This document shows, one piece after another, positions 29,533 to 38,699 of a stretch of DNA of 64,000 nt (within the stretch, counting starts at the first letter, position 1; each line of letters starts with the position of its first letter). Below the pieces are notes generated by a model. That model had not been told where the DNA came from. It made no database searches and saw only the letters and a program-made list of their open reading frames with translations. The translations under genes were made by a program, and so were the position numbers. Location of the stretch: contig NZ_MTAW01000201.1 in the NCBI RefSeq assembly GCF_002154725.1, forward strand, positions 34,011-98,010. The letters run 5' to 3'. Origin of the DNA: Nostoc sp. 106C. GTDB lineage: Bacteria > Cyanobacteriota > Cyanobacteriia > Cyanobacteriales > Nostocaceae.

Positions 29533-29718
29533 ATACCATTTCACAAAAAATATGATGTAGATGTAGGTTGGGTTGAGGAACGAAACCCAACATTCCAAAG
29601 TCTTTTAATTGTTGAGTTTCACTCAGTTCAAACGCCACTTCACTCAAGTCGGGAAACCCGCCCACGTGAGTGGCTCCCCAACCTACGCATCTGTCTCATT
29701 TTTTGCTGGAATTGGTAT
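29533..29718. repeat. MITE-like element with 40-bp terminal inverted repeats (186 bp)
   Basis: The left end at 29533-29572 (ATACCATTTCACAAAAAATA and on to GTAGGTTGGG) is the imperfect complement of the right end at 29677-29718 (CCCAACCTACGCATCTG and on to ATTGGTAT). The ends carry ATACCA tips. The internal part has smaller inverted repeats (GGAACGAAACCC and CGGGAAACCCGCC stretches) and no ORF. It accounts for about a third of the 29340-29872 gap; the rest shows no gene. Confidence 0.65.
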
Positions 29719-29872
29719 AAGTCATTGCGAATGGAACAAAGTGCAATGAAGCAATCGCAAGGTTTATATCGATTTTACATTCTGTTACATGGACAATATC
29801 CTCTTGCTTTGTCGCGCCAATAATACCTATCAGGAAAATGTAGGGCAAGCATTACCTACCCTACATGCTCAC

Positions 29873-30997
29873 TTAATGATGATGGTGGTGATCGTGATGA
29901 TGATGTGCGTCTAGTTGAGGATTAACCGTTACTGCTTCTTCTGTCCTCAACTCGCTAATATGAGACTCTGCCCATTGCGCTACCATTGCCAGAAATTCTG
30001 GATGGTCATTAACGCAAGGCATTTGTACATAATCTACATCAGGATGCTTTTTCTCCACAGCATGGATAATGTGGTGCACATCTAATAAAGTTTCGTGATT
30101 TTCTGTAGCAAAGCCAATTGGCATAAAAATGACTACTTTGGCACCTAATTGAATCAGGTTATTAGCAGCTTGCTCGGCATTTGGTAACGTCCATTCAATT
30201 AGGGGGGTGTCATGGTTGAGCCAACCGACAGAAATCAAAGGATAGCGGTTAATCAATTTTTCCCGTACCAATTCATATAATGCTTGACTTTCGGCAATCC
30301 CTGAGGTGAATCCTTTCGCTTTGTGAGGACAACCATGATTCATCAGGATAATACCGATTTGAGAAGGTAGGTAAGTTGCTGCTAAGTCAGCATTAATTTT
30401 CTCCTCTACTATATGAGCCATCAAATCAATGTAGGCTGGCTCATTGTAGAAAGAAGGAATGTAACGCATTCCTTTTACCCAATGTTGATCACCCTCAGCC
30501 AACTCGGCTAAAGCATTATTTACCTGCTCGATCGCAATCCCACTAGTAAAGATAGAATCAACCACTAGTAGGGGATAGATTAAAATTTTGTCGAAGCCTT
30601 GGTTTTTAATCTCTGCCAAAACTTGTTTAGGCAAGAAAGGAGCGCAGAAGTTAAACGCTTTGAAAACTTGGACGCCCTCACCCCATTTTTCTTGTAAAAG
30701 CTTTTCTATCCCAGCGCGTTGCTTTTCAAAGATGGCGTTATGTGGGGAAATAAAATCGTGGTGTGTGTGTCCCCACTCATGGCGGTCAAATAACGCCAAA
30801 AGCTTGGCTAGGGGTGGGTAAACCCAAGTTGGGACTGGGGCAAATTTGGCTGTCAGTAAATTTAAAGCCTGTTCGTTATAGTTAGCGAAATCTTCGTAGC
30901 TTTCGACTTCGCCGTAGCCCATGAGCAATACGGCGACTCGGTCTTGACGTGATGATTGCTCGTGGGTGTGTTGTAATTTTTCCGGCGTGGCTACCAC
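29873..30997 (-). CDS. Ferrochelatase-like protein with His-rich C-terminus
   Basis: The 374-residue protein has the two-domain ferrochelatase fold. The family's catalytic His is matched by H221 in LMNHGCPHKAKGF, and the conserved Glu by E302 in GFATENHETLLDVHH. The N-terminal VLLMGYGEVES replaces the usual LLNLGGP start. It lacks the C-terminal chlorophyll-binding-like helix of the main cyanobacterial ferrochelatase. Instead it ends in a tail of ten residues, HHHHDHHHHH, which could bind Ni, Co or Zn. It may be a second chelatase or a metal-handling paralogue rather than the haem enzyme. The tail sits at the natural end of the frame and is not a vector tag. Confidence 0.8.
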   Translation of the reverse strand: MVATPEKLQHTHEQSSRQDRVAVLLMGYGEVESYEDFANYNEQALNLLTAKFAPVPTWVYPPLAKLLALFDRHEWGHTHHDFISPHNAIFEKQRAGIEKLLQEKWGEGVQVFKAFNFCAPFLPKQVLAEIKNQGFDKILIYPLLVVDSIFTSGIAIEQVNNALAELAEGDQHWVKGMRYIPSFYNEPAYIDLMAHIVEEKINADLAATYLPSQIGIILMNHGCPHKAKGFTSGIAESQALYELVREKLINRYPLISVGWLNHDTPLIEWTLPNAEQAANNLIQLGAKVVIFMPIGFATENHETLLDVHHIIHAVEKKHPDVDYVQMPCVNDHPEFLAMVAQWAESHISELRTEEAVTVNPQLDAHHHHDHHHHH

Positions 30998-31443
30998 AGT
31001 GAGTTCCTCGATATAACCAGAATGGAGAGATTAAGTATCAAAGAAATAACTGAATTATTTCTCTGCTTAGTAAATTAATATCCCATCCGGGGGGATAGGA
31101 TAATTACAATCATCATAACGAGACATGGCATCACATACCCCTACCATTAGGATGTAGACAAAAAAATTTACCTAAAAACTAGGGGCAAAGAGCAAGAGTA
31201 GTGTATTCGATACCACATAACAACCCCCCATAGTGCTGCGATCGCCTACGCAAAATTTGTATCATTCTCAAGATTTCAACTCTTTCTGTAGTGGTTTAAG
31301 TTAGGGCTAGGTTTCTACAAATTATTCAGAACTTCTTGCTGGAGTGATAATCGCTTTGAGTTGCGTAAAATATTAATGTTATATTCGCAACCAGTAATTG
31401 TTTGGAATCAAAGAATTGTGCAAGCTGCTAACCCTAAAAATAG
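30998..31443. other. Intergenic region, no gene seen
   Basis: These 446 bases lie between two divergently transcribed genes. They contain AT-rich stretches, one HIP1-related GCGATCGC and a short CCGGGGGG run. No ORF, hairpin of note or recognised RNA was found. Confidence 0.4.
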
Positions 31444-32016
31444 ATGAGCATCATCATTTGCCCTGGAATCCATGAGCCAGCGTTAACTGAAAGTTTTATC
31501 TCAGAATGCTTAAATTTAAATTCTGATAGCTCAAGTGCTAAAAATTCAGATAATCTACTGATTTTTCCAGAACAGGGTTTACTGACCTTATCACCATTGC
31601 ATATTTTACAATTTCTACACAATTGCTTAGGTAATGAGTTAGAATCGCCCGTGATCTTCATTAGTTTTAGCGCAGGTGTAGTCGGAGCGATGCTCGCTGC
31701 GAATTCGTGGCGACTCTTAGGAGGTAATGTCAAAGCTTTTATTGCTATAGATGGATGGGGGGTGCCACTATGGGGTGATTTTCCCATTCATCGAATAAGT
31801 CATGATTATTTCACTCACTGGAGTTCATCTTTACTGGGTAGTGGGAAAAATAACTTTTATGCAGAACCAGCAGTTGACCATTTATCCATCTGGCGATCGC
31901 CTCAAACCGTTCAAGGTTTTTGGGTAGACCTATCCGAGGAATTTTACCCCAAAAGCGATCGCTTGAGTGCATCTGAATTCTTATGCCTGCTGTTAAAGCG
32001 CTATGAAGAAAAATAG
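31444..32016 (+). CDS. Conserved hypothetical, possible alpha/beta-hydrolase fold
   Basis: The 190-residue protein starts MSIIICPGIHEPALTESFI. It has a strand-turn motif, VIFISFSAGVVGAMLAANSW, where SFSAG resembles the nucleophile elbow G-x-S-x-G with the first Gly replaced by Ser. A downstream IDGWGVPLWGDFPIHRIS and a late His (AVDHLSIW) could complete a triad. I do not recognise a named family. It is followed by the MFS gene after 144 bases on the same strand. Hydrolase activity is a guess from the elbow alone. Confidence 0.6.
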   Translation: MSIIICPGIHEPALTESFISECLNLNSDSSSAKNSDNLLIFPEQGLLTLSPLHILQFLHNCLGNELESPVIFISFSAGVVGAMLAANSWRLLGGNVKAFIAIDGWGVPLWGDFPIHRISHDYFTHWSSSLLGSGKNNFYAEPAVDHLSIWRSPQTVQGFWVDLSEEFYPKSDRLSASEFLCLLLKRYEEK

Positions 32017-32160
32017 TCCGGAAATTAAAGTTGGCAAGCAGGAGTGAGAAATAAGGAAGATTTTAAAATGGAGTGATCGGCGTATCGCGCAACTCTCCAA
32101 CTTCCAAATCCCACACTCCTCAACTACCCATCTACCTTAATCACTATTCTTAAGTATCTA

Positions 32161-33423
32161 ATGTTTCCAACGGAACCTGCTGCTGTTAATAACGGGTTTG
32201 GCGCACTGCTAAAAAACCGTGGTTTTATGCTCTTGTGGATTGGGCAACTGGTTTCCCAGTTAGCAGATAAGGTGTTCTTCGTTTTGATGATTGCCTTACT
32301 GGAAAATTACCCACCACCACCAGGATTGGCAGAGAATTCTATGTACTCAACTTTAATGGTGGCCTTTACAGTACCAGCCATTTTATTTGGATCTGCGGGT
32401 GGTATTTTTGTCGATCGCTTTCCCAAAAAGCTGATTATGGTTGGTTCTGATCTGGTGCGTGGGTGCTTAACTTTATTAATTCCGTTTTTACCACGAGAAT
32501 TTTTGATTCTTTTGATCCTTACCTTTGCCATCTCTACAGTGACGCAGTTTTTTGCCCCTGCGGAACAAGCTGCCATTCCCCTACTGGTACGGCGAGAAAA
32601 TTTAATGGCAGCGAATGCACTATTTAGCAGCACAATGATGGGTGCTTTAATAGTTGGCTTTGCCATAGGAGAGCCAATGTTGAGTTGGGCGAAGAGTTTG
32701 CTGGGAGAAGAATACGGTCAAGAGTTGGTAGTTAGCACACTATATCTGTTATCGGGTGCCATCATGCAGCCGATTAATTTTAAAGAAAACAAACCCACTA
32801 CTGAACATCGGGGATCAAATCACCTTTGGTCTGAATTCACAGAGAGTTTGCGCTACCTCAAGAAAAACCGTCTGGTATTAAATGCCATGTTGCAACTCGT
32901 AACTCTATATTGCGTATTTGCGGCTTTAACAGTACTGACAATCAGATTAGCGGCAGACTTTGGCTTAAAAGAGAAACAGTTTGGCTTTTTCTTGGCAGCA
33001 GCTGGGGTAGGGATGGTGTTGGGTGCGGGAATTTTAGGACACTGGGGTGTGAAATTGCATCGCAAGCCTTTACCCTTAATTGGATTTTTGATAATGGCGC
33101 TAGTGTTAGGGGTATTTACTTTCACCCACAATTTATTATTGGCGCTAGGACTCTGTGCATTATTAGGTGTAGGTGCTTCTTTAATTGGCGTGCCGATGCA
33201 AACTTTAATTCAACAACAAGCACCTCCCAACATGCACGGTAAAGTTTTTGGCTTTCAAAATCATGCCGTCAATATTGCTCTTTCCTTACCTTTGGCAATT
33301 ACTGGCCCATTAACTGATATTCTAGGATTGCGGATTGTACTTGTAGCTATGAGCCTGATAGTCGCTGCTGTGGGTGTTTGGGCTTGGCAAAATACCCGCC
33401 GAGTATTACAAGACGTAATTTAG
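32161..33423 (+). CDS. MFS transporter (EntS/LplT-like group)
   Basis: The 420-residue inner-membrane protein has about ten to twelve hydrophobic helices. It begins ALLKNRGFMLLWIGQLVSQL, the usual start of this MFS branch. The loop 2-3 signature is present as GGIFVDRFPKKLIMVGSDLV (form GxxxDRxxRR). Later come AANALFSSTMMGALIVG and, in the second half, GVGASLIGVPMQTLIQQ with MHGKVFGFQN. Members export siderophores, drugs or lipids. The substrate is unknown. It precedes ilvB on the same strand by about 134 bases; no shared role is evident. Confidence 0.85.
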   Translation: MFPTEPAAVNNGFGALLKNRGFMLLWIGQLVSQLADKVFFVLMIALLENYPPPPGLAENSMYSTLMVAFTVPAILFGSAGGIFVDRFPKKLIMVGSDLVRGCLTLLIPFLPREFLILLILTFAISTVTQFFAPAEQAAIPLLVRRENLMAANALFSSTMMGALIVGFAIGEPMLSWAKSLLGEEYGQELVVSTLYLLSGAIMQPINFKENKPTTEHRGSNHLWSEFTESLRYLKKNRLVLNAMLQLVTLYCVFAALTVLTIRLAADFGLKEKQFGFFLAAAGVGMVLGAGILGHWGVKLHRKPLPLIGFLIMALVLGVFTFTHNLLLALGLCALLGVGASLIGVPMQTLIQQQAPPNMHGKVFGFQNHAVNIALSLPLAITGPLTDILGLRIVLVAMSLIVAAVGVWAWQNTRRVLQDVI

Positions 33424-33557
33424 CGATACAAAGTCTTAGCTGAACCTAAATATTAAATATAGAAATTTCCGTAAGGATTTAATTAAACTTTTCTATTAAA
33501 ATGAAATCTTAACTACAGAATTCAAGCATTAACTTAGCTATTCTCAGAGGTTTGACA

Positions 33558-35453
33558 GTGCGATCGCCAACCCGAATCAGTCCCCCCCAAACCGAGAATC
33601 ATACCCAGCCTAATACGACTATCCAAACCGTCGTAGTAACCCCTAAACGGGCATCCGGCGGTTTTGCTCTCCTAGACAGCCTCCAGCGCCACGGTGTTGA
33701 GTATATTTTTGGTTATCCCGGTGGAGCAATTCTGCCAATTTATGATGACCTTTATAAAGTGGAAGCAACCAGTGGCATTAAGCATATTCTTGTGAGACAC
33801 GAACAAGGTGCATCTCATGCTGCTGATGGTTATGCCCGCGCTACAGGTAAGGTAGGAGTTTGCTTTGGTACTTCGGGTCCAGGGGCGACTAACTTGGTAA
33901 CAGGTATCGCCACCGCCTACATGGACTCGATTCCGATGATTGTGGTCACAGGACAAGTAGCACGGGCCTCAATTGGTACGGATGCTTTCCAAGAAACTGA
34001 TATTTATGGAATTACCCTGCCAATTGTCAAACACTCCTATGTAGTGCGTGACCCGAAAGACATGGCACGGATTGTGGCTGAAGCGTTTCACATCGCTAGT
34101 ACAGGACGCCCAGGGCCAGTTTTAATTGATGTTCCAAAAGATGTAGCTTTAGAAGAATTTGACTATGTACCTGTGGAACCAGGTTCGGTGAAATTACCTG
34201 GCTATCGTCCTACAGTCAAAGGAAATCCACGGCAAATCAACGCCGCTATCCAGTTAATCAGCGAAAGCAGCAGACCGCTATTGTATGTCGGTGGAGGTGC
34301 GATCGCTTCTGGAGCACACGCAGAAGTTAAAGAACTAGCTGAGTTATTTAATATTCCCGTCACTACAACTTTGATGGGTATCGGTGTGTTTGATGAACAT
34401 CATCCCCTAGCCTTGGGTATGTTAGGGATGCATGGCACCGCCTACGCCAACTTTGCTGTGACTGATTGTGACTTGTTGATCTGCGTTGGCGCGAGATTTG
34501 ATGACCGCGTGACTGGGAAGTTAGATGAGTTTGCCTCTAAGGCGAAAGTAATTCACATCGACATCGATCCCGCAGAAGTTGGCAAAAACCGCGCTCCAGA
34601 AGTGCCGATCGTCGGTGACGTGCGGAATGTGTTAGTTGACTTGTTACGTCGTTGCAAGCAAACAGGTACAAAGGCTAAACCCAACCAAAACCAAGAGTGG
34701 TTAAACCTAATTAACCGCTGGCGGGAAGAATATCCTTTGATAGTGCCCCAGCATTCTGACAGTATTTCACCCCAAGAGGTAATTGTCGAAATCGGTCGTC
34801 AAGCACCCCACGCTTTCTACACCACAGATGTAGGTCAACATCAAATGTGGGCAGCGCAATTCCTGAAGAATGGCCCCCGACGCTGGATTTCCAGTGCTGG
34901 TTTGGGAACGATGGGTTTTGGTGTGCCTGCGGCAATGGGTGCGAAAGTAGCATTTCCTGATGAAGAAGTTATTTGTATTAGCGGCGATGCCAGTTTCCAA
35001 ATGTGTTTGCAAGAGTTGGGTACACTTGCACAATATGGGATAAATGTCAAGACTTTAATTCTCAATAACGGCTGGCAGGGGATGGTACGCCAGTGGCAGC
35101 AAGCCTTCTATGGTGAGCGTTATTCTTGCTCCAATATGGAAGTAGGGATGCCAGATATAGAGTTTTTGACCAAAGCTTATGGCATTAAAGGCATGGTAAT
35201 TAGCAAACGGGAAGAACTCCAAGATGCGATCGCCGAAATGCTGGCGCATAATGGCCCGGTAGTTGTAGATGTGCGCGTCACCAGAGATGAAAACTGCTAT
35301 CCAATGGTAGCTCCAGGTAAGAACAACGCTCAAATGATTGGCTTGCCCAAGCAACCGCCAACAACTGCAACAGAACCAGTTTATTGTGGTCACTGCGGCA
35401 CGAAAAACCTTCCTACGCACAATTTCTGTTCTGAGTGTGGCAATAAACTGTAA
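33558..35453 (+). CDS. ilvB: Acetolactate synthase, catalytic subunit, with C-terminal zinc ribbon
   Basis: The enzyme joins two pyruvates, or pyruvate and 2-oxobutyrate, in branched-chain amino acid synthesis. The ThDP-binding half starts at [20 protein letters not shown] with the catalytic Glu in [17 protein letters not shown]. The C-terminal ThDP/Mg motif is [17 protein letters not shown] to [16 protein letters not shown] at 33558 is chosen because AGAGG lies seven bases before it; a TTG at 33552 is too close. This gives 631 residues, longer than usual. The extra end is [10 protein letters not shown] and [10 protein letters not shown], two CxxC pairs forming a zinc ribbon after a Pro/Thr linker. 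The small regulatory subunit is not here. Confidence 0.95.
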   Translation: MRSPTRISPPQTENHTQPNTTIQTVVVTPKRASGGFALLDSLQRHGVEYIFGYPGGAILPIYDDLYKVEATSGIKHILVRHEQGASHAADGYARATGKVGVCFGTSGPGATNLVTGIATAYMDSIPMIVVTGQVARASIGTDAFQETDIYGITLPIVKHSYVVRDPKDMARIVAEAFHIASTGRPGPVLIDVPKDVALEEFDYVPVEPGSVKLPGYRPTVKGNPRQINAAIQLISESSRPLLYVGGGAIASGAHAEVKELAELFNIPVTTTLMGIGVFDEHHPLALGMLGMHGTAYANFAVTDCDLLICVGARFDDRVTGKLDEFASKAKVIHIDIDPAEVGKNRAPEVPIVGDVRNVLVDLLRRCKQTGTKAKPNQNQEWLNLINRWREEYPLIVPQHSDSISPQEVIVEIGRQAPHAFYTTDVGQHQMWAAQFLKNGPRRWISSAGLGTMGFGVPAAMGAKVAFPDEEVICISGDASFQMCLQELGTLAQYGINVKTLILNNGWQGMVRQWQQAFYGERYSCSNMEVGMPDIEFLTKAYGIKGMVISKREELQDAIAEMLAHNGPVVVDVRVTRDENCYPMVAPGKNNAQMIGLPKQPPTTATEPVYCGHCGTKNLPTHNFCSECGNKL

Positions 35454-35543
35454 AGATTACTGTGTACCGAGTGCTGAGTGGTGAGTATTTTTTAATTTAC
35501 TCAGCGCTGAGTTCGGTAAATTTTGGAATTTAGAAAGTTAGAT

Positions 35544-35574
35544 ACGCAGGGGATTGTATCCTCTGCGTTTTTTT
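35544..35574 (+). terminator. Intrinsic terminator of ilvB
   Basis: An 11-bp stem (ACGCAGGGGAT with ATCCTCTGCGT, one G-U pair) and a three-base loop are followed by seven T. It lies about 90 bases after the ilvB stop. Confidence 0.9.
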
Positions 35575-35693
35575 GTGCGGAGAAATCCCAGTAAGAATCT
35601 CATGCCAATTTGAAAAATGATTATGATGGATGGATTGCTCAAAAGGTTATATAGCAACTCTTTTACAATCCAAAATCTGTTTTGAAAAGTTTG

Positions 35694-35815
35694 CTCAAGC
35701 CGGGAAACCCGACGCCAGTTGCTACAACGGAGGGAACCTCCCTCCGGGTTCACCAGTCCCTTACGGCGGGAAACCCGCCTTCAGATCTGGATTCACCGCA
35801 ACGCACTGGCTCAAC
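35694..35815. repeat. Interspersed GGGAAACCC-type Nostoc repeat
   Basis: The stretch holds several short inverted words (GCCGGGAAACCCGACGCC, GGAGGGAACCTCCCTCC, GGCGGGAAACCCGCC) that fold into a row of hairpins. The same CGGGAAACCCG motif is inside the element near 29650. The flanking bases at 35825-35845 carry the AAATCTAAAATCC word that also occurs in the kinase gene. No ORF is credible in 35454-35939. Confidence 0.55.
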
Positions 35816-35939
35816 TTTTCGCAAAATCTAAAATCCAAAATGGTATCAGATGTGTGTTTTTCTTGATTTTTTTGGGAATCCTAAGTCTCAGGAAAAAAGA
35901 TTGCTTTCCCATCAATCACGGAACCTTTAAAGGATAATT

Positions 35940-36407
35940 ATGTTTAAACCCAAGTCTCTCAACAGAGGCAGCAACAGTTCAGTTGCTTTGGAACCAGAAG
36001 TAGCGATCGCAGTGATTGGACTGTTTTCCGCAGCATCTGATGATGAAGGTGTGAGCAGAACCGAAGAATTTGCTTTGAGTGAAATGCTAGCTGGTATTTC
36101 TCAATTTGAAGATTTCTCTGAGAAAGACTTTGAAGAATTGACAGAGAAAGTTTATACCTTGCTAGAGGAAGAAGAACCAGAGGATGTCATCGAGCAAGCG
36201 ATCGCTTCCTTACCAGATGAAGAATCTCGAGAAGCAGCCTACATTACCGCGCTGTTGGTAGTCGGGATTGACGGTGAAGTACCCGACAGCGAACAGGATT
36301 ATATATCTGAGCTTCAAGACGCCTTGAATATTACAAACAGGCGCGCACAACAGATCATAGACCACATCTTTGGAGAAGATGATGAAGAGGAGTACGAAGA
36401 AGAATAA
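35940..36407 (+). CDS. TerB-like (tellurite-resistance fold) protein
   Basis: The 155-residue, strongly acidic protein has the helical TerB-like repeat. EVAIAVIGLFSAASDDEGVS and RTEEFALSEMLAGI form the first half, and AAYITALLVVGIDGEVPDSE with DYISELQDALNIT the second. The paired D-x-x-G/D-x-E sites are likely metal-binding. The C-terminus is almost all acidic (GEDDEEEYEEE). TerB-fold proteins are linked to stress and metal responses; the exact function here is unknown. A single gene with its own downstream hairpins. Confidence 0.75.
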   Translation: MFKPKSLNRGSNSSVALEPEVAIAVIGLFSAASDDEGVSRTEEFALSEMLAGISQFEDFSEKDFEELTEKVYTLLEEEEPEDVIEQAIASLPDEESREAAYITALLVVGIDGEVPDSEQDYISELQDALNITNRRAQQIIDHIFGEDDEEEYEEE

Positions 36408-36426
36408 CTCTTTTTGTGCTTAAAAC

Positions 36427-36460
36427 CCCGATATTGTCAGCTGGGTTACTTAATATCGGG
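36427..36460 (+). terminator. Hairpin after the TerB-like gene
   Basis: CCCGATATT at 36427-36435 pairs exactly with AATATCGGG at 36452-36460 across a 16-base loop, 20 bases past the stop. No T-run follows, so it may act with the second hairpin at 36506. Confidence 0.55.
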
Positions 36461-36505
36461 CAAAACGTTTATGTATAACAATTGCAGAATCAATAAAATT
36501 ATATG

Positions 36506-36544
36506 GCTCATGATAGCGTTGAAATTGCTACTCATGAGCTTTTT
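36506..36544 (+). terminator. Intrinsic terminator (second hairpin)
   Basis: GCTCATGA and TAGC pair with GCTA and TCATGAGC, with one bulged C, followed by five T. It lies between the TerB-like gene and the opposing gene at 36571-37038 and could serve the former. Confidence 0.65.
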
Positions 36545-36570
36545 GTTGAAAAACCTACCTCTTGCTGATG

Positions 36571-37038
36571 CTAATGTGAAGAAATGTCATCAAAAGGCTT
36601 GAGATCTGGAGCTACCCAACTTTGACGAGCTTCCCAAGACATAATTAACTCGTGACTGTAGTATTCGTAGAATAAAGTTTTTTGCTCACCATAAGTAGAG
36701 ATGAAGTCATTGATCAATGCTGAGATAGAGGCGTTGTGATTGGTAACAGCGAGGAAACGACAGGCGATCGCAATCCAAAATAGAGTCAAAGTTTCATGAT
36801 ATCCACTGCTACTGGTAGTCATAATACCGTTGCACTGGTTGTAATGTTGAATTCCTGTACGGATACGTGCTATTGCTTCTGTTTTAGAGCATATAGATAA
36901 ATACCACACAGCAATCGTAAGATGAGCAGCGTGGTTCCAGCCACTTCTATGTAACGTACAAGCTTCAAATTGCTGGACTAACCTAACTATATCTTCATCA
37001 GTTTGGTAGAAGTCAGCTTTAGGCTTGCTTTGTTTCAT
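36571..37038 (-). CDS. Conserved hypothetical (155 residues)
   Basis: The protein starts MKQSKPKADFYQTDEDIVRL and has a conserved-looking core, FEACTLHRSGWNHAAHLTIA, followed by VWYLSICSKTEAIARIR. The W-x-H-x-A-H-L pattern recurs in a widespread small family that I recall only as uncharacterised. The two His residues could bind metal. The second half (YHETLTLFWIAIACRFL, LFYEYYSHELIMSWEAR) is helical. No membrane segment or signal is seen. It is a lone gene. Confidence 0.7.
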   Translation of the reverse strand: MKQSKPKADFYQTDEDIVRLVQQFEACTLHRSGWNHAAHLTIAVWYLSICSKTEAIARIRTGIQHYNQCNGIMTTSSSGYHETLTLFWIAIACRFLAVTNHNASISALINDFISTYGEQKTLFYEYYSHELIMSWEARQSWVAPDLKPFDDISSH

Positions 37039-37569
37039 AACAATTTTAAATTTGAAGTAGAAAGCAGTCCCAATGAAAAAAGTTTCTTCCTTGAAACGAG
37101 TTCTATACTAACAAATACTGTTCAGTTCGCTCTATTCTTGGGTCGTCTAGGGTACAAAAGTATTTGATGATAGTATCGTCGAAGATTGGGTCATAAGTAA
37201 TACATGCAGCGATATTCTGAGGTAATGTATTATCCTATTCTCAATATATTTATCACCTAGTTCAAGCTTAATATTCAAGAAACAGCCTAAGTACTGCATA
37301 GCTTATTACAATACAACTTGCCAGCCACAATAAAGCCAGCGTTAAGAATTTTTTCAAAATAACGATAGTTAGTTTTGTTAACAATGAACCATGAGAAAAT
37401 ATATTAAGCTAAACAAATATCTTTTTATAACTTTAGGTAGTGATGGCAGCGGTGAAAAGCATTAATTGATTGAAAATTCAGTTAATTATTCTCTGCTAGT
37501 GAACAGATACAAGCGAATACTCTCCAAAATAAGTTTAATAAATCAAAAATAAAAATTGGAGGTTGTAAA
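37039..37569. other. AT-rich intergenic region
   Basis: These 531 bases, upstream of a small membrane-protein gene, hold no credible ORF or repeat. A Shine-Dalgarno sequence for the next gene (GGAGG) is at 37558-37562. Confidence 0.45.
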
Positions 37570-37713
37570 ATGGCTTTTCGGAATAACAATGGCACAAATT
37601 TATGGCAAAAATTACAACAGGATTCAGTAAGTTGGGGATCTCTAACACTATGGATCAGCGGGTTAGTTGTACTGTTAATAACCCTAGGATTGTTTGCTAA
37701 CATTTTAGATTAG
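37570..37713 (+). CDS. Small single-helix membrane protein (47 residues)
   Basis: ATG at 37570 follows GGAGG with a good spacing of seven bases. The product starts MAFRNNNGTNLWQKLQQDSV and then has one hydrophobic helix (LTLWISGLVVLLITLGLFA), ending at TAG 37711-37713. Size and topology resemble small photosystem- or transporter-associated subunits and uncharacterised cyanobacterial miniproteins. I cannot assign a family. The strong ribosome site is the best evidence for a gene. Confidence 0.65.
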   Translation: MAFRNNNGTNLWQKLQQDSVSWGSLTLWISGLVVLLITLGLFANILD

Positions 37714-38109
37714 CTATAGGAATACGGTTTGATTTTTGAAAAAATTCTGTAAACTTGAAACTTAATTGTAGGGTGGGCATTGCCCACCCCCAGATGCTAA
37801 GAAAGCGGAAATCCTTTTAGCAATTCCTCCTAGGGGGAACCCCACACAGAAGTAAAGTCTTGTCTCAGAATTAAATAAAATCAAGTCTGCGTTAAATCAA
37901 GAGCTAAGGAAGCAGTAAAAACACTCTAGATAACTTTAGATAAATTGTTATCTCTGCTTCCTATTCTTTTTCCTTCTAATTCTGAATTTTAGATTAGTTT
38001 TATTAGGATGGTTCTGTAACTTCCAATTAGGAGATAATTTTTCTAAAATTGAGTGAATTACCTTATCCAGAGAATTACACTAAAGATATATACATCTATA
38101 CTTCATTTG
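37714..38109. other. Intergenic region with single MITE-like end
   Basis: TATAGGAATACGGTTTGATT at 37715-37734 matches the end of the 11964-12077 element, but I cannot find a matching opposite end, so it looks like a decayed copy. A GTAGGGTGGGCATTGCCCAC palindrome follows near 37771. The rest is AT-rich without an ORF. Confidence 0.45.
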
Positions 38110-38424
38110 ATGAACATAAAAATTCTGGTATCAGTCTTAGTACTAGGCACTATTGGTTTAGTTAATTCCGCTAAAGCTCAAGAGCCTAGCAATAGTGAAA
38201 CAGTTAAATCTAATCCAGTTATCAATGCTTGTGTTCAAAACAAAGCAGAGACCTTACCAAATCCTTTTAGTGATGTACCATCTGACCATTGGGCTTTCAA
38301 AGCAGTTATGACTATGCACTATTGCGGAGCCTTCCGACAAGCTACACCACCTGCTTTATTTCAGCAACTAAAACCAACTGAAAATATCCAGAAACCACCG
38401 AAAGAGGAGCAATTTCAACAATAG
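38110..38424 (+). CDS. Secreted protein with a partial S-layer-homology (SLH) motif
   Basis: From ATG 38110 the protein is 104 residues and starts MNIKILVSVLVLGTIGLVNS, followed by AKAQ, a signal peptide with a likely cut after AKA. The frame is open 19 codons upstream, but the signal begins at this ATG. The mature part has one SLH-like stretch, NPFSDVPSDHWAFKAV, the usual start of a 55-residue SLH unit, which then stops short. Two Cys (NACVQ, MHYCGAF) may pair. The tail is Pro/Gln/Lys-rich. SLH domains bind cell-wall polymers; here only part of one is present. Confidence 0.65.
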   Translation: MNIKILVSVLVLGTIGLVNSAKAQEPSNSETVKSNPVINACVQNKAETLPNPFSDVPSDHWAFKAVMTMHYCGAFRQATPPALFQQLKPTENIQKPPKEEQFQQ

Positions 38425-38555
38425 ACAAGAAAATAATAAAAATATGGGATCAGTCGCGCTACTAGGAAAATTTTTGGTCATAGTTGACTCAAATTAAAGC
38501 TAAAGATCAATAAATCCATAAAATAGCCAATTTAGTGCAAGTATCAACTTACAGG

Positions 38556-38699
38556 CTACAAGTGTTGGATGCGGGGTATAACTTCTTTGGCAAAGAGATT
38601 GAATTGCGGCATAAACTTATGAATATTTGCATTAACAAAAGCTGCGATTTCACTGCTGGTGATAACTAAGCCGACGCCTGTACCCCCAAAACCGATGTC
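38556..38699 (-). pseudogene. C-terminal remnant of an unidentified gene
   Basis: The minus strand translates cleanly for 48 residues (DIGFGGTGVGLVITSSEIAA, then NLFAKEVIPRIQHL and stop TAG at 38556-38558), with codon-like composition. Upstream at 38700 and beyond the sequence turns AT-rich and no start follows. The ending FAKEVIPRIQ resembles the C-terminus of luciferase-like flavin oxidoreductases, but this is a weak resemblance. It is probably the tail of a deleted gene. Confidence 0.4.

Noticed and set aside
29873..30965. His-rich tail of the ferrochelatase-like protein as a cloning tag
   Set aside because: The run is interrupted by Asp, uses both His codons, ends at a natural stop and lies in genomic context without vector sequence.
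36414..36602. A 62-codon plus-strand frame after the TerB-like gene
   Set aside because: It runs through two hairpins that look like a terminator pair and overlaps the end of the opposing gene; its composition is not protein-like.
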